From Defluviimonas aquaemixtae (GTDB taxonomy: Bacteria; Pseudomonadota; Alphaproteobacteria; Rhodobacterales; Rhodobacteraceae): a stretch of 33,065 nucleotides of DNA. The notes beneath the pieces were generated by a model that was not told where the DNA came from, did not search any database, and saw nothing but the letters and a program-made list of their open reading frames with translations. A program made the translations under genes and the position numbers. The stretch is taken from the NCBI RefSeq assembly GCF_900302475.1, contig NZ_OMOQ01000009.1, positions 1-33,065 of the forward strand, written 5' to 3'. This document shows, one piece after another, positions 19,183 through 26,505 of this stretch; within the stretch, counting starts at the first letter, position 1, and the number at the start of each line of letters is the position of its first letter.

Positions 19183-19635
19183 CTACCCCTTCACCTCAAT
19201 GCCGATCGAACGGGCGGAGCCGAGGATGATCTGCATCGCGGCCTCGACGTCGTTCGCTGACAGGTCCGGCATCTTGGCTTCGGCGATCTGGCGCACCTGC
19301 GCCACGGTCACGTAGCCCGCCGTCTCACGACCCGGCTTTTCCGAACCTTTCGGACGGTTGCGCTTGCCCACCGGCTTCAGGCCGGCGGCCTTCTTCAGGT
19401 AGAAGGACGCGGGCGGCGTCTTGGTCTCGAAGCTGAAGGACTTGTCGGCATAGTAGGTGATGACGACGGGCACCGGGGCGCCCTGCTCCATCTCCTGGGT
19501 TTTCGCGTTGAAGGCCTTGCAGAATTCCATGATGTTGATACCGCGCTGCCCCAGCGCCGGACCAACGGGGGGCGAGGGATTGGCCTGCCCCGCCTTGATT
19601 TGCAGCTTGAGGCTGCCAATTACTTTCTTGGCCAT
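19183..19635 (-). CDS. rplK: 50S ribosomal protein L11
   Basis: This 150-aa protein is the GTPase-centre component that binds 23S rRNA with L10. It starts [20 protein letters not shown], then [17 protein letters not shown] and [15 protein letters not shown], all diagnostic for L11. It is a few residues longer than the usual 141-142. The C-terminus [15 protein letters not shown] is the normal end with a short extension. It is followed almost without gap by rplA and preceded by a 94-nt gap with one stem-loop. Confidence 0.98.
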   Translation of the reverse strand: MAKKVIGSLKLQIKAGQANPSPPVGPALGQRGINIMEFCKAFNAKTQEMEQGAPVPVVITYYADKSFSFETKTPPASFYLKKAAGLKPVGKRNRPKGSEKPGRETAGYVTVAQVRQIAEAKMPDLSANDVEAAMQIILGSARSIGIEVKG

Positions 19636-19689
19636 CTGGCCTCTCCTTTGTCACTTGCACCTGAAGGGCGCAGTTTAGTGGTCCGGTCC

Positions 19690-19708
19690 CCCCGGATCAG
19701 ATCCGGGG
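19690..19708 (-). promoter_or_regulatory. Stem-loop between nusG and rplK
   Basis: CCCCGGA (19690-19696) and TCCGGGG (19702-19708) form a 7-bp stem with a 5-nt loop in the 94-nt nusG-rplK gap. No U-run follows on the minus strand, so it is unlikely to terminate transcription by itself. Processing or regulation is possible. Confidence 0.35.
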
Positions 19709-19729
19709 TCGCCTCCCACGGCTCACACG

Positions 19730-20263
19730 TCAGGCTACTTTCTGCACCTGCGTGAATTCCAACTCGACCGGCGTCGGCCGGCCAAAGATCGAGACCGTCA
19801 CCTTCAAGCGGCTCGAATCTTCATCCACTTCCTCGACCATGCCCGAGAACCCGTCGAACGGCCCGTCGGTCACCTTCACCTGCTCGCCCACCTCGAAGCG
19901 GATCAGATTGCGCGGTGCGGCCTCGCCTTCCTCGACGCGGTTCAGGATCTGGTTCACCTCGTCGTCGCGCATAGGCATTGGCTTGCCCTGCGGGCCGAGA
20001 AAACCCGTCACGCGGTTGATCGAGTTGATCAGGTGATAGCCCCGGTCCGTCATGTCCATGTGCACGAGCACGTAGCCCGGCATGAAACGGCGCTCGGACG
20101 TCACCTTCTTGCCGCGACGGATCTCGAGAACCTCTTCGGTCGGCACGAGAACCTCGTCGATCTCGTCATCGAGACCCTTCTCGGCCACGGCATGCTTGAT
20201 CTGCTCGGCAACTTTCTTCTCGAAGTTCGAGAGAACGCTCACCGAATACCACCGCTTCGCCAT
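19730..20263 (-). CDS. nusG: Transcription termination/antitermination factor NusG
   Basis: This 177-aa protein binds RNA polymerase to suppress pausing and links it to Rho or the ribosome. The NGN domain begins KRWYSVSVLSNFEKKVAE and continues through the conserved MPGYVLVHMDM and TGFLGPQGKPMP. The C-terminal KOW domain reads FEVGEQVKVTDGPFDGFSG and is followed by ELEFTQVQKVA. ATG 20263 is the obvious start. It is separated from secE by 193 nt, unusually long for this pair, and that gap holds a terminator-like hairpin. Confidence 0.97.
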   Translation of the reverse strand: MAKRWYSVSVLSNFEKKVAEQIKHAVAEKGLDDEIDEVLVPTEEVLEIRRGKKVTSERRFMPGYVLVHMDMTDRGYHLINSINRVTGFLGPQGKPMPMRDDEVNQILNRVEEGEAAPRNLIRFEVGEQVKVTDGPFDGFSGMVEEVDEDSSRLKVTVSIFGRPTPVELEFTQVQKVA

Positions 20264-20342
20264 CTGCCTCCGACCTCGTTCGACCGGCGCCGTTCCGCCG
20301 GATTATTTCGCATTTCCAATGGGTTGCCCCAAGCTCTCCCGA

Positions 20343-20377
20343 ACAAAAAACAGCGCGCATACCGAATCGTTGCGCGC
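20343..20377 (-). terminator. Terminator-like hairpin between secE and nusG
   Basis: In the minus-strand transcript, GCGCGCA and TGCGCGC form perfect 7-bp arms (20371-20377 and 20353-20359) with an 11-nt loop, followed by TG and six T residues (20345-20350). This has every element of an intrinsic terminator and lies 80 nt upstream of nusG. It would uncouple secE from nusG or act as an attenuator. Confidence 0.65.
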
Positions 20378-20456
20378 CGGTGCCGGGAAAGTGCGCTCCA
20401 GTTACAAAGCTTTGACCACAATTACAAGGCCGAACGGCCGGACTCAGGTGGGTGGA

Positions 20457-20651
20457 TCAGCCCGCCACGCCGATGATTGTCGTCAGCCCGAACCGGATCA
20501 CCATGTCGACAAGGAAAAAGAAGACCGAAGTCAGAGCCGCCATGATGAAGACCATGATCGTGGTCGTGACCACTTCCTTGCGGTTCGGCCAGTGGACCTT
20601 CGCGGTCTCGGAACGGACCTGCTGGAGGAACTGCAGGGGATTTGTGGCCAT
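20457..20651 (-). CDS. secE: Preprotein translocase subunit SecE
   Basis: This 64-aa protein is the short single-span form of SecE that clamps SecY in the inner membrane. It starts MATNPLQFLQQVRSETAKVHWPNRKEV, quoted here in its key parts: the amphipathic helix QFLQQVRSE, then the family signature VHWPNRKEV. One transmembrane helix (IMVFIMAALTSVFFFLVDMV) follows. The length is standard for alphaproteobacteria. No tRNA-Trp gene lies upstream, unlike many other bacteria. A candidate promoter is at 20687-20715. Confidence 0.96.
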   Translation of the reverse strand: MATNPLQFLQQVRSETAKVHWPNRKEVVTTTIMVFIMAALTSVFFFLVDMVIRFGLTTIIGVAG

Positions 20652-20686
20652 CTCAGTCTCGCTTCGCCTCGTGCTGCAACGGATGC

Positions 20687-20715
20687 GACATACGCCCCCC
20701 GGGCAGCGAATTCAA
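20687..20715 (-). promoter_or_regulatory. Candidate secE promoter
   Basis: On the minus strand TTGAAT (20710-20715) and TATGTC (20687-20692) are separated by exactly 17 bp, about 36 nt before the secE ATG. The match to sigma-70 consensus is moderate. The location in the only gap between rsgA and secE supports it. Confidence 0.45.
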
Positions 20716-20760
20716 GCCCGCAGGCCACAGGCGGTGGATGCGGGGAAGACGCTCCGCGCC

Positions 20761-21810
20761 TCAGCGCCCGCGTCGCGCGTCCTTCGCCTTCTTGGCCGAC
20801 TTGTGGAGCCGTCCGGTCGCCTTCGCCCGGCGCCGCAGCTCGGCCTGCGACGCCGTGTGCAGCGCGTCCTCTGCCCTGAGCTTCTTCCAGCGTTCCAGAC
20901 GCGCGGCATCGATGCGCCCCTCCCCAATCGCCGCCTGCACGGCGCAGTCCGGCTCCGGCCCGTGCGTGCAGTCGGCGAAGCGGCAGTCGGAGGCGAGCTC
21001 GGCAATCTCGGAAAAGGTCTCGTCGATCCCCTCGGCCATGTCGGTCAGCCGAAGCTCCCGCATCCCCGGCGTGTCAATCAGCCAGCCACCGCCCGAAATC
21101 GCGTGCATCTCACGCGCGGTCGTCGTGTGGCGTCCCCTCATGTCGTCCTCGCGCACCGCGCCGGTCTCGAGGTCGAGTCCCGTGAGCGCGGAGGCGAGCG
21201 TCGACTTGCCCACACCCGACATGCCGAGAAAGGCGACCGTCTGGCCCGGGCCGCACCACGGGCGAAGCGCCTCCGCCGCGCCGGGTGCCTTGGCGTTCAG
21301 CGCGACCGCCGGCACCGCCGGCCCGATGGCGCGCAGTCGGTCGAGAAAGCTGTCCGGGTCGTCGGCATGGTCGATTTTCGTCAGGACGAAAACGGGCGGA
21401 ATGCCCCCCGCATGGGCGAGCGCGAGGTAGCGCTCCAGCCGTGCTTCGTTGAATTCCTCGGTGCAAGAAGTGGTTATGAACACCGCATCGACATTGGCGA
21501 CGATAAGCTGTTCGCGCGAGGGGTCGCCCGCGGCTCGGCGGAAGATGCGCGACTTGCGGTCGAGGAGCCGCTCCAGCCGCTCGGTTTCGGGGTCCATGAG
21601 AACCCAGTCGCCGACCGCGATGTCGCCGGCCGAAAGAGCGCCGGGCAGCGCGATCTGCGCGGTCCCCTTTTCGCTCAGAATGGAAACGCGGTCGCGGTGA
21701 ACACCGCTCACGCGGGCGGGCGTGAAGCGGACGAGCTCGTCCTCGTCGAGCTGGCGCAGGAAGTCCGACGACCATCCGAGATCGCCGAGCGTAACATGGT
21801 TCGGGGTCAA
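20761..21810 (-). CDS. rsgA: Ribosome small-subunit biogenesis GTPase RsgA
   Basis: This 349-aa protein is a circularly permuted GTPase that checks late 30S maturation. The motif order is permuted as expected: G4 TKID at 144-147, then G1 GMSGVGKST at 196-204, the switch threonines near 229, then G3 DTPG at 246-249. The C-terminal zinc site is C276, C281, H283 and C289 (DCRFADCTHGPEPDC). The N-terminal OB domain covers about residues 30-100. The start is TTG at 21810, supported by GAGGG 7 nt upstream; no in-frame ATG offers a better site. It lies just upstream of secE and 109 nt from it. The mix of translation-related neighbours fits its role. Confidence 0.93.
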   Translation of the reverse strand: MTPNHVTLGDLGWSSDFLRQLDEDELVRFTPARVSGVHRDRVSILSEKGTAQIALPGALSAGDIAVGDWVLMDPETERLERLLDRKSRIFRRAAGDPSREQLIVANVDAVFITTSCTEEFNEARLERYLALAHAGGIPPVFVLTKIDHADDPDSFLDRLRAIGPAVPAVALNAKAPGAAEALRPWCGPGQTVAFLGMSGVGKSTLASALTGLDLETGAVREDDMRGRHTTTAREMHAISGGGWLIDTPGMRELRLTDMAEGIDETFSEIAELASDCRFADCTHGPEPDCAVQAAIGEGRIDAARLERWKKLRAEDALHTASQAELRRRAKATGRLHKSAKKAKDARRGR

Positions 21811-21900
21811 GTTTCTGCCCTCTTGTCAAACCGATAACATTGCCCGGCGGTCAGCGCCGCGAGCGGGTGATGTCGGGATGGGCGGGGCAGACCTGAACTC

Positions 21901-21939
21901 TCAGACGGCCCCGGCCCGGAGGAAAACAAGCTCTGCCAT
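21901..21939 (-). other. Candidate 12-codon ORF after the SRP RNA
   Basis: ATG at 21939 opens MAELVFLRAGAV and ends at TGA 21901-21903. AGGAG stands 6 nt upstream, an ideal ribosome binding site. It begins about 30 nt after the predicted 3' end of the SRP RNA, on the same strand. The peptide is unrecognised and its translation is inferred only from the ribosome binding site. Confidence 0.3.
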
Positions 21940-21968
21940 GTTCTTCTCCTTCGCGGCTCGGGGGTCGA

Positions 21969-22072
21969 GGGTGAGAGGCTGGACAACGACCCAAGCGGGG
22001 CTCGTTACGGCTGCTTCCTTCCGGACCTGACCGGGTTGGCGAGGCGCTCGCCCGCGCCAACCTCTCGCACCC
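21969..22072 (-). ncRNA. ffs: Signal recognition particle RNA (small bacterial type, 4.5S)
   Basis: The minus strand carries GGTCAGGTCCGGAAGGAAGC followed by AGCCGTAACGAG, the highly conserved apical hairpin that binds Ffh (domain IV). The flanks pair over the length of the molecule: 5' GGGTGCGAGAGG with 3' CCTCTCACCC. This gives a single rod of about 104 nt, the size of the short Gram-negative SRP RNA. Ends are set by that pairing and by the promoter just upstream, and are accurate to a few bases. The RNA guides co-translational membrane targeting with Ffh and FtsY. Confidence 0.95.
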
Positions 22073-22073
22073 G

Positions 22074-22102
22074 GATATAAGCCCTGCGACACGGATTCGC
22101 AA
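22074..22102 (-). promoter_or_regulatory. Promoter of the SRP RNA gene
   Basis: TTGCGA (22097-22102) and TATATC (22074-22079) on the minus strand are separated by exactly 17 bp. The -10 box ends just before the predicted 5' end of the RNA. Each hexamer matches consensus at four of six positions. The agreement with the RNA 5' end makes the assignment fairly firm. Confidence 0.65.
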
Positions 22103-22216
22103 GGCGGCGGGACGTCGGCAACGCGTCGGCAAAACGTATGGCAGAGCCGCACTGCGCGTTCGGGCGCGGTTTACCCCGATCGGCGAGGATTCAGCCATCC
22201 GCAGAGGAGCCCGCCG

Positions 22217-22684
22217 ATGACCAACCGCCCCGCACCGCCCGCCCGCTTCACCCAGACCCGCTCCGCCCGGATGGCCCGCGCCCGGCTTGCCCGCCATCTT
22301 CAGGGCTTCGACGACGACATGAAGCTCTGGTGGCGGGTGCAGGCGCTGGTCCCCGAGGCCTGGGCGACGGTCGAGGAGGACATCGACTGCGAGGAGGAGA
22401 AGGTGAAGGTCACGCTGAGGCTCGACGCGAGCGTGGCGAAGCTCTTCCGCGCGATGGGCAAGGGCTACCAGGCGCGCATCAACCACATCCTCGCGACCTA
22501 TGCCCGGATGCGGATGGGCGAGATCGACCGGCAAGCGCGCAACATGCAGGAGGTGATGGCGGATTACGGTGTCGTCCAGTCCGACGAGGCGCGGCAGACC
22601 TATCTCGCGGTGCGGGATGTCGCGGACCTCTTCGACGCCGAGACCCGCGCGATGATGGACGCTGCCTTCGGGGTGAAGGGGTGA
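22217..22684 (+). CDS. Orphan BrnA-antitoxin-like protein
   Basis: This 155-aa protein contains, at about residues 58-100, VKVTLRLDASVAKLFRAMGK then GYQARINHILATYARMR. That is the ribbon-helix-helix domain of the BrnA antitoxin family, whose members bind DNA and neutralise the BrnT RNase. It is longer than classical BrnA, with extra N- and C-terminal helical regions. No BrnT gene (FEWDxxK-type, about 90 aa) is present on either side, so it is an orphan and may be a stand-alone regulator. ATG 22217 has GGAG 7-8 nt upstream. It is transcribed away from ffs. Confidence 0.75.
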   Translation: MTNRPAPPARFTQTRSARMARARLARHLQGFDDDMKLWWRVQALVPEAWATVEEDIDCEEEKVKVTLRLDASVAKLFRAMGKGYQARINHILATYARMRMGEIDRQARNMQEVMADYGVVQSDEARQTYLAVRDVADLFDAETRAMMDAAFGVKG

Positions 22685-22783
22685 GGGGGTGGCAGCTCTG
22701 CGGGACGGAGCGGACGTTTGGCGCCTCACGCCGAATTGCCGGTTCTGACTCTTCGCCCCACTTGAAAGGTCGTGTGGCATCGG

Positions 22784-23164
22784 TCAAAAAGGCCTTGGTT
22801 CAGCCGATCGCTGCCTTCTATTTACGCACAAGTCATGCGAAAAAAAGGTGACGATCAGATCGAATCTGGCGCGCTGCACGCTCGTTTTGTCGTAGAGCCG
22901 ACACTCACGTGCACCCTCTATGTTTGCGAACTTGTCCCATAGTGCTTCCTTCCATTCCAAAGAAGGGATCGCACCATCAAACCCTGGGATCAAACACCTA
23001 GGCGACACAACCGAGCCGAAGATCAACGCAGGCAAACCGATCTTTACCTTGAAACCGCTGATTGCGCGGACGCTGTCGCTGGCGATGTAGCCGGTATTGA
23101 CGCAGGCGAACCCCAGCCCCATCACAAGATAGATCGGCAAGGTAGTGATGAACACGTTTGTCAA
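22784..23164 (-). pseudogene. Truncated AEC-family (auxin efflux carrier) transporter remnant
   Basis: The first 56 codons (about 22997-23164, from a TTG start) read like a normal AEC-family transporter N-terminus: ITTLPIYLVMGLGFACVNTG, then ALIFGSVVSP. After that the frame continues into about 70 residues with no membrane character or family similarity, and the remaining 250 or so residues of the family are absent. The gene is therefore broken by deletion or insertion. It follows the TIM-barrel gene by 59 nt in the same direction and was probably once part of that operon. The stretch 22685-22996 holds no other gene I can support. Its base composition is less GC-rich than the surroundings. 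Confidence 0.75.
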
Positions 23165-23223
23165 TGCTTGTTTCCGATCATTGCGTTAAACGCGATCGTG
23201 GTCGGAGGAGCGTCCAATCCCGC

Positions 23224-24039
23224 CTATTTTGCCCGGCCCGATAGAAAATGGCGGGCTTCGTTGAAAGCGAGCTTCGCCACGGCTTCACTTCCCTCGCTGA
23301 TCCGAAGGCGATCCATCGGGATTTCCAGCGCCAACGGAATATCCGCGGACATCCGATCAAGGATGCTGTGTAGATCGATGCGCCCCTTCCCAGGCGGCAG
23401 CCGTTCGGACCGTGCCGCGTGCAGCAGTTCGTCTGTGGTGTAGGATGGCTGGACCGGGGCATCGCAGAGATGGACAAGTGGCAATTTGTGCCGATCCACA
23501 GTGTCGATATCATCGAGCATACTTTCAGAACGGTCGAAGTGCAGGGTATCGAGCAGCACGCCGATCCGCGGATTGTCCGTTGCACTCACCACCTGTACGG
23601 CGGACCGAAGGTCAGGCACGTTGGTCCACGGAAAGAACTCCAGAGCCGGGTCGAGACCGTATGTGTCCGACAATTCCGCGAACGCGGCGAGGTTCCGGGT
23701 CAGCCGCGAGAGGTCCGGATCATATGGCGCGGTGACGATGTGCTTGGCGCCGAGTTCCGCGCCCACCTCCAAAAAGGGTTCAAGCGCCGCAGGCTTAAAC
23801 TCCGGCGTGAGGCGGACGAACTCGATGTCCATCACCCCGATGCCGGTGTCGCGCAGCGCCGCCATCGTCTCGCGCATGAGCGTAGGATCGTCCATCAGCG
23901 GGTAGCCCGGCGTGGTGTCGGTCACTCTAATCAGGCGCAGCCCAACCGAGGCGTAGCCGATCCGCGCCGCTACCTCGATCATCCGAGGCGGGGCGAGGTC
24001 GATCACCGTCAGATGGGCAAGGGAGAGCGGGCGGGTCAT
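23224..24039 (-). CDS. Xylose-isomerase-like TIM-barrel protein (sugar isomerase/dehydratase type)
   Basis: This 271-aa protein belongs to the sugar phosphate isomerase/epimerase (AP endonuclease 2) superfamily, which also includes 3-dehydroshikimate dehydratases. Candidate metal ligands fall at the expected strand ends: E134 (LEFFPW), D164 and H167 (LLDTLHFDR), H190 and D193 (VHLCDAP) and E239 (LEIPMDR). It has no C-terminal dioxygenase-like domain, unlike the quiC-type gene at 30583. Its ATG overlaps the stop of the FAD-dehydrogenase by 4 nt (ATGA), so the two proteins probably act in sequence on the same carbocyclic compound. The exact reaction is unknown; isomerase or dehydratase are both possible. 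Confidence 0.8.
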   Translation of the reverse strand: MTRPLSLAHLTVIDLAPPRMIEVAARIGYASVGLRLIRVTDTTPGYPLMDDPTLMRETMAALRDTGIGVMDIEFVRLTPEFKPAALEPFLEVGAELGAKHIVTAPYDPDLSRLTRNLAAFAELSDTYGLDPALEFFPWTNVPDLRSAVQVVSATDNPRIGVLLDTLHFDRSESMLDDIDTVDRHKLPLVHLCDAPVQPSYTTDELLHAARSERLPPGKGRIDLHSILDRMSADIPLALEIPMDRLRISEGSEAVAKLAFNEARHFLSGRAK

Positions 24040-25745
24040 TCGATAGGCCTTCCTGCTGCGTGGAGCCCGGCGATATGGCCGAAGGTCAGTGCTGGGCCGA
24101 GGTTAATGCCGCCCGCCGGGTAATGCCCGCCCATGACGCTGGCCATGTCGGCCCCTGCGGCATATAGGCCGGGAATGGGCTCTCCGGCCGCCGTAATGAC
24201 CCGCGCATGGCCATCGGTCCTCAAGCCCGCGAAGGTTCCGAAACTGCCGGGCACGACCTTGACGGCATAGAACGGGCCGCCGGTGATCGGCGCGACACAG
24301 GGATTGGGCTGGTGGGACGGATCGCCCTGAAGGCGGTGATAGGGGGTCGTGCCACGGCCGAAAGCCGGGTCTTCACCTCGGACGGCATGGCGGTTGTACT
24401 CCTCCAGCGTGCGCTCGAGACCTGCCCGGTCAATCCCGCATGCGGCGGCAAGCTCGGGCACGGTGCGGCCGGTCTTGATGTATCCCGACCGGATCCAAGG
24501 GCCTACCGGAAGTGGTCGCGGCCGCGCGATGCCGAGACCGTAGCGACGCTGGAAGCTGCGACTGCAGATCAGCCAGGACGCGACCTCCTGCCCTTTCGGC
24601 ACGGCGGCCAACATGGCGCTTACGTAGTCATGATAGCCTTCGCCCTCGTTGCAGAACCGGCGCCCTTCTCTGAGGACACCAATGATGCCGGGCTTGCCGC
24701 GTTCGATAATGTGAGGAAATAGGCCGGTACTGCCGTCGGAATAGGGCACGACCGACACGGGGCAATAGGCCAGAGGTGCGGCCAGAGAACCATCGACCGA
24801 ACCGCCCGCCGCCTCCCCCAGACGGGCGCCGTCGCCGGTGGCGGAGGGCGTGGCGAGAGTCTTCTGTTGCGTAGCTTCCGGCACAAGGCCGGCGAGTCGT
24901 CCATGATCATGCGGGAATCCGCCGGTGGCGAGAACGACGCCCTGCTTCGCACCGACCTCGATGGCTCCCTCTGCGGTGCGCAGAACGGCGCCGATGACCG
25001 CGCCGCCATCATGCAGGAGCGCCTCAGCCGGCGCGCCCGCGCGCAGTTCGACACCGAGATCGAGCGCCGAGCGCATCAGCCGCGCTACAAGCGCACTACC
25101 GTTGCGCAACTGCAATCCGCGCCGGTGTAGAGCGAGGTCGATCAGGTGTTGCCTGAACCGCCGTGCAACATGGGCGAAGGCGCGCGGCGAGCGTGTCATC
25201 GTCATGAAGGCCCGCAGATCCGCACCAGCCTGGATCGTCATCCCCATGAACGAGGTCTCTCGCAGGGGCGGCTTCAGCAACGCCAGCGAGGCGCCGAGCT
25301 TGCGCCCGTCATAGGGTGCAGCGATCACCGAACGGCCTCCGTTGCCCGCGCCATCGAGATGCCCGTAGGTGTCCGGAATGTGCGTGCCGGACTCGAACCG
25401 GAGCGCGGTCTGTTCCTCGAAGAATGTCACCATCTGCGGCGCGGCGTGCAGGAACGCCTCCACCCGCTCGGCATTGAAATCGTTGCCCAACACCTCAGCG
25501 AGATAGCGTCGCGGCGCGTCGATATCCTCGGAAATCCCCGCGCGGCGGGCCAAGGGGTTACACGGCGCCCAGATCCAGCCTCCCGACCAGGCGGTGGTGC
25601 CGCCGAGCAGCGCGTCCTTCTCGGCCACGACGACACGTAGCCCGTGATGGGCGGCGGTGACGGCAGCGGCGAGCCCAGCCGCGCCGGAGCCGACGACCAG
25701 CAGGTCACAGTCCATGCGATTCGCCAGACCGTCGGCAACGCCCAT
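24036..25745 (-). CDS. FAD-dependent dehydrogenase, fumarate-reductase/ketosteroid-dehydrogenase type
   Basis: This 569-aa flavoprotein has the dinucleotide-binding motif VVGSGAAGLAAAV (G19-x-G21-x2-G24) and the follow-on VVVAEKDALLGGTTAWSGG (FAD-contact and substrate-domain entry). The C-terminal FAD-binding block is GLYAAGADMASVMGGHYPAG, then GINLGPALTFGHIAG. This architecture is shared by fumarate reductase flavoproteins, 3-oxosteroid 1-dehydrogenases and urocanate reductase. No heme or signal peptide is visible, so it is probably cytoplasmic. ATG 25745 is chosen because it lies one base after the tetR stop. The setting suggests desaturation or reduction of a ring acid. The substrate is not known. 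Confidence 0.85.
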   Translation of the reverse strand: MGVADGLANRMDCDLLVVGSGAAGLAAAVTAAHHGLRVVVAEKDALLGGTTAWSGGWIWAPCNPLARRAGISEDIDAPRRYLAEVLGNDFNAERVEAFLHAAPQMVTFFEEQTALRFESGTHIPDTYGHLDGAGNGGRSVIAAPYDGRKLGASLALLKPPLRETSFMGMTIQAGADLRAFMTMTRSPRAFAHVARRFRQHLIDLALHRRGLQLRNGSALVARLMRSALDLGVELRAGAPAEALLHDGGAVIGAVLRTAEGAIEVGAKQGVVLATGGFPHDHGRLAGLVPEATQQKTLATPSATGDGARLGEAAGGSVDGSLAAPLAYCPVSVVPYSDGSTGLFPHIIERGKPGIIGVLREGRRFCNEGEGYHDYVSAMLAAVPKGQEVASWLICSRSFQRRYGLGIARPRPLPVGPWIRSGYIKTGRTVPELAAACGIDRAGLERTLEEYNRHAVRGEDPAFGRGTTPYHRLQGDPSHQPNPCVAPITGGPFYAVKVVPGSFGTFAGLRTDGHARVITAAGEPIPGLYAAGADMASVMGGHYPAGGINLGPALTFGHIAGLHAAGRPIE

Positions 25746-25746
25746 C

Positions 25747-26442
25747 TCAGTTCTGCGCCTCGCGGACATAGCTCTTGACCACCAAGCCGAGGATCAGGTC
25801 GACCGCCCGGCGCTTCAGCTGCGCCTGACCTTTTGCAGAGAAGAGCTTCTTGCCAAACGAGGTCGAGAACGTCGCCCGGTTCGAGACGTTGTAAAAGCTG
25901 AACGACGAGATGAACCAGTGCAGCTCCAGCGGGTCGGCTTCCTCATAGAAGAGTCCAAGTGCCTTACCTTTCGCGCACACGTCTTCAAGCTTGTCGATGA
26001 TGGCCTTGTTCAAGGCCGGAACGGTCCTGGATTGTTTCAGGTAATCGGCGTGGTGGATGTTCTCGATCATGACGAGGCGCACAAAATCCGGAGCCTTCGC
26101 ATGAGCATCGAAAGTCAGTTCGACCAGCTTGCGAAGCGCGTCCACAGGCTCCAGATCGTCCACCATCAAACGCGCTTCGTTCCCGCGCAGCGTGCCATAG
26201 ACCGATTCGAGCACGCTGCAGTACAAACCCTCCTTGTCGCCAAAATAATAATAGATCATCCGTTTCGATGCGCGGGTGCGTCGGGCGATCTCGTCGATCC
26301 GTGCCCCAGACAAGCCGTTCGTCGCGAACTCCTCCGTCGCGACCCTAAGGATGTCGGCCTTGACCGCGTCAGGATCCTGTTTCCATTGGCTTTTTCGTTT
26401 CTTCGAAGCAGGCCCTTGCCCCTTTTCTGCCGACGAGTCCAT
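25747..26442 (-). CDS. TetR-family transcriptional regulator
   Basis: This 231-aa protein has the N-terminal helix-turn-helix at about residues 30-78: ILRVATEEFATNGLSGARID then RASKRMIYYYFGDKEGLY. An all-helical ligand domain follows. The C-terminal region (YLKQSRTVPALNKAIIDKLE) resembles the RutR/NicS-type TetR C-terminal domain. A basic, low-complexity extension precedes the DNA-binding domain. It heads the leftward operon with the FAD-dehydrogenase and is divergent from tctC. The paired dyads at 26481-26532 lie in the shared gap, so local control of both operons is the natural model. The ligand is probably a pathway acid; this is inference. Confidence 0.92.
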   Translation of the reverse strand: MDSSAEKGQGPASKKRKSQWKQDPDAVKADILRVATEEFATNGLSGARIDEIARRTRASKRMIYYYFGDKEGLYCSVLESVYGTLRGNEARLMVDDLEPVDALRKLVELTFDAHAKAPDFVRLVMIENIHHADYLKQSRTVPALNKAIIDKLEDVCAKGKALGLFYEEADPLELHWFISSFSFYNVSNRATFSTSFGKKLFSAKGQAQLKRRAVDLILGLVVKSYVREAQN

Positions 26443-26480
26443 CGCAATACCTCGTTTGAGTCTCGTCCTTCGATAACACG

Positions 26481-26502
26481 AAATTAACGAAATGGTACAT
26501 TC
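26481..26502. promoter_or_regulatory. Candidate TetR operator 1
   Basis: AAATTAAC-N6-GTACATTC forms an imperfect dyad; the two halves both fit GTWMATT read outward. A second copy starts exactly 30 bp later. It lies between the divergent tetR and tctC genes. Confidence 0.6.
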
Positions 26503-26505
26503 TTA

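Noticed and set aside
19636..19729. Terminator between nusG and rplK
   Set aside because: The stem-loop at 19690-19708 has no U-run on the minus strand, so it is listed only as a stem-loop.
20652..20760. tRNA-Trp gene expected upstream of secE
   Set aside because: No cloverleaf or TTCGA-type T-loop is visible in the 109-nt gap.
21851..22780. 309-codon minus-strand frame across ffs and the BrnA-like gene
   Set aside because: It runs through the SRP RNA and opposite a gene with a recognised domain, and is low in any protein-family signal.
22784..22996. Possible IS5-type transposase C-terminus (RLYDKT) in the tail of the AEC remnant
   Set aside because: Only one short element resembles the family; the flanking residues do not align and no inverted repeats were found. 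It is kept as a weak hint, not a feature.
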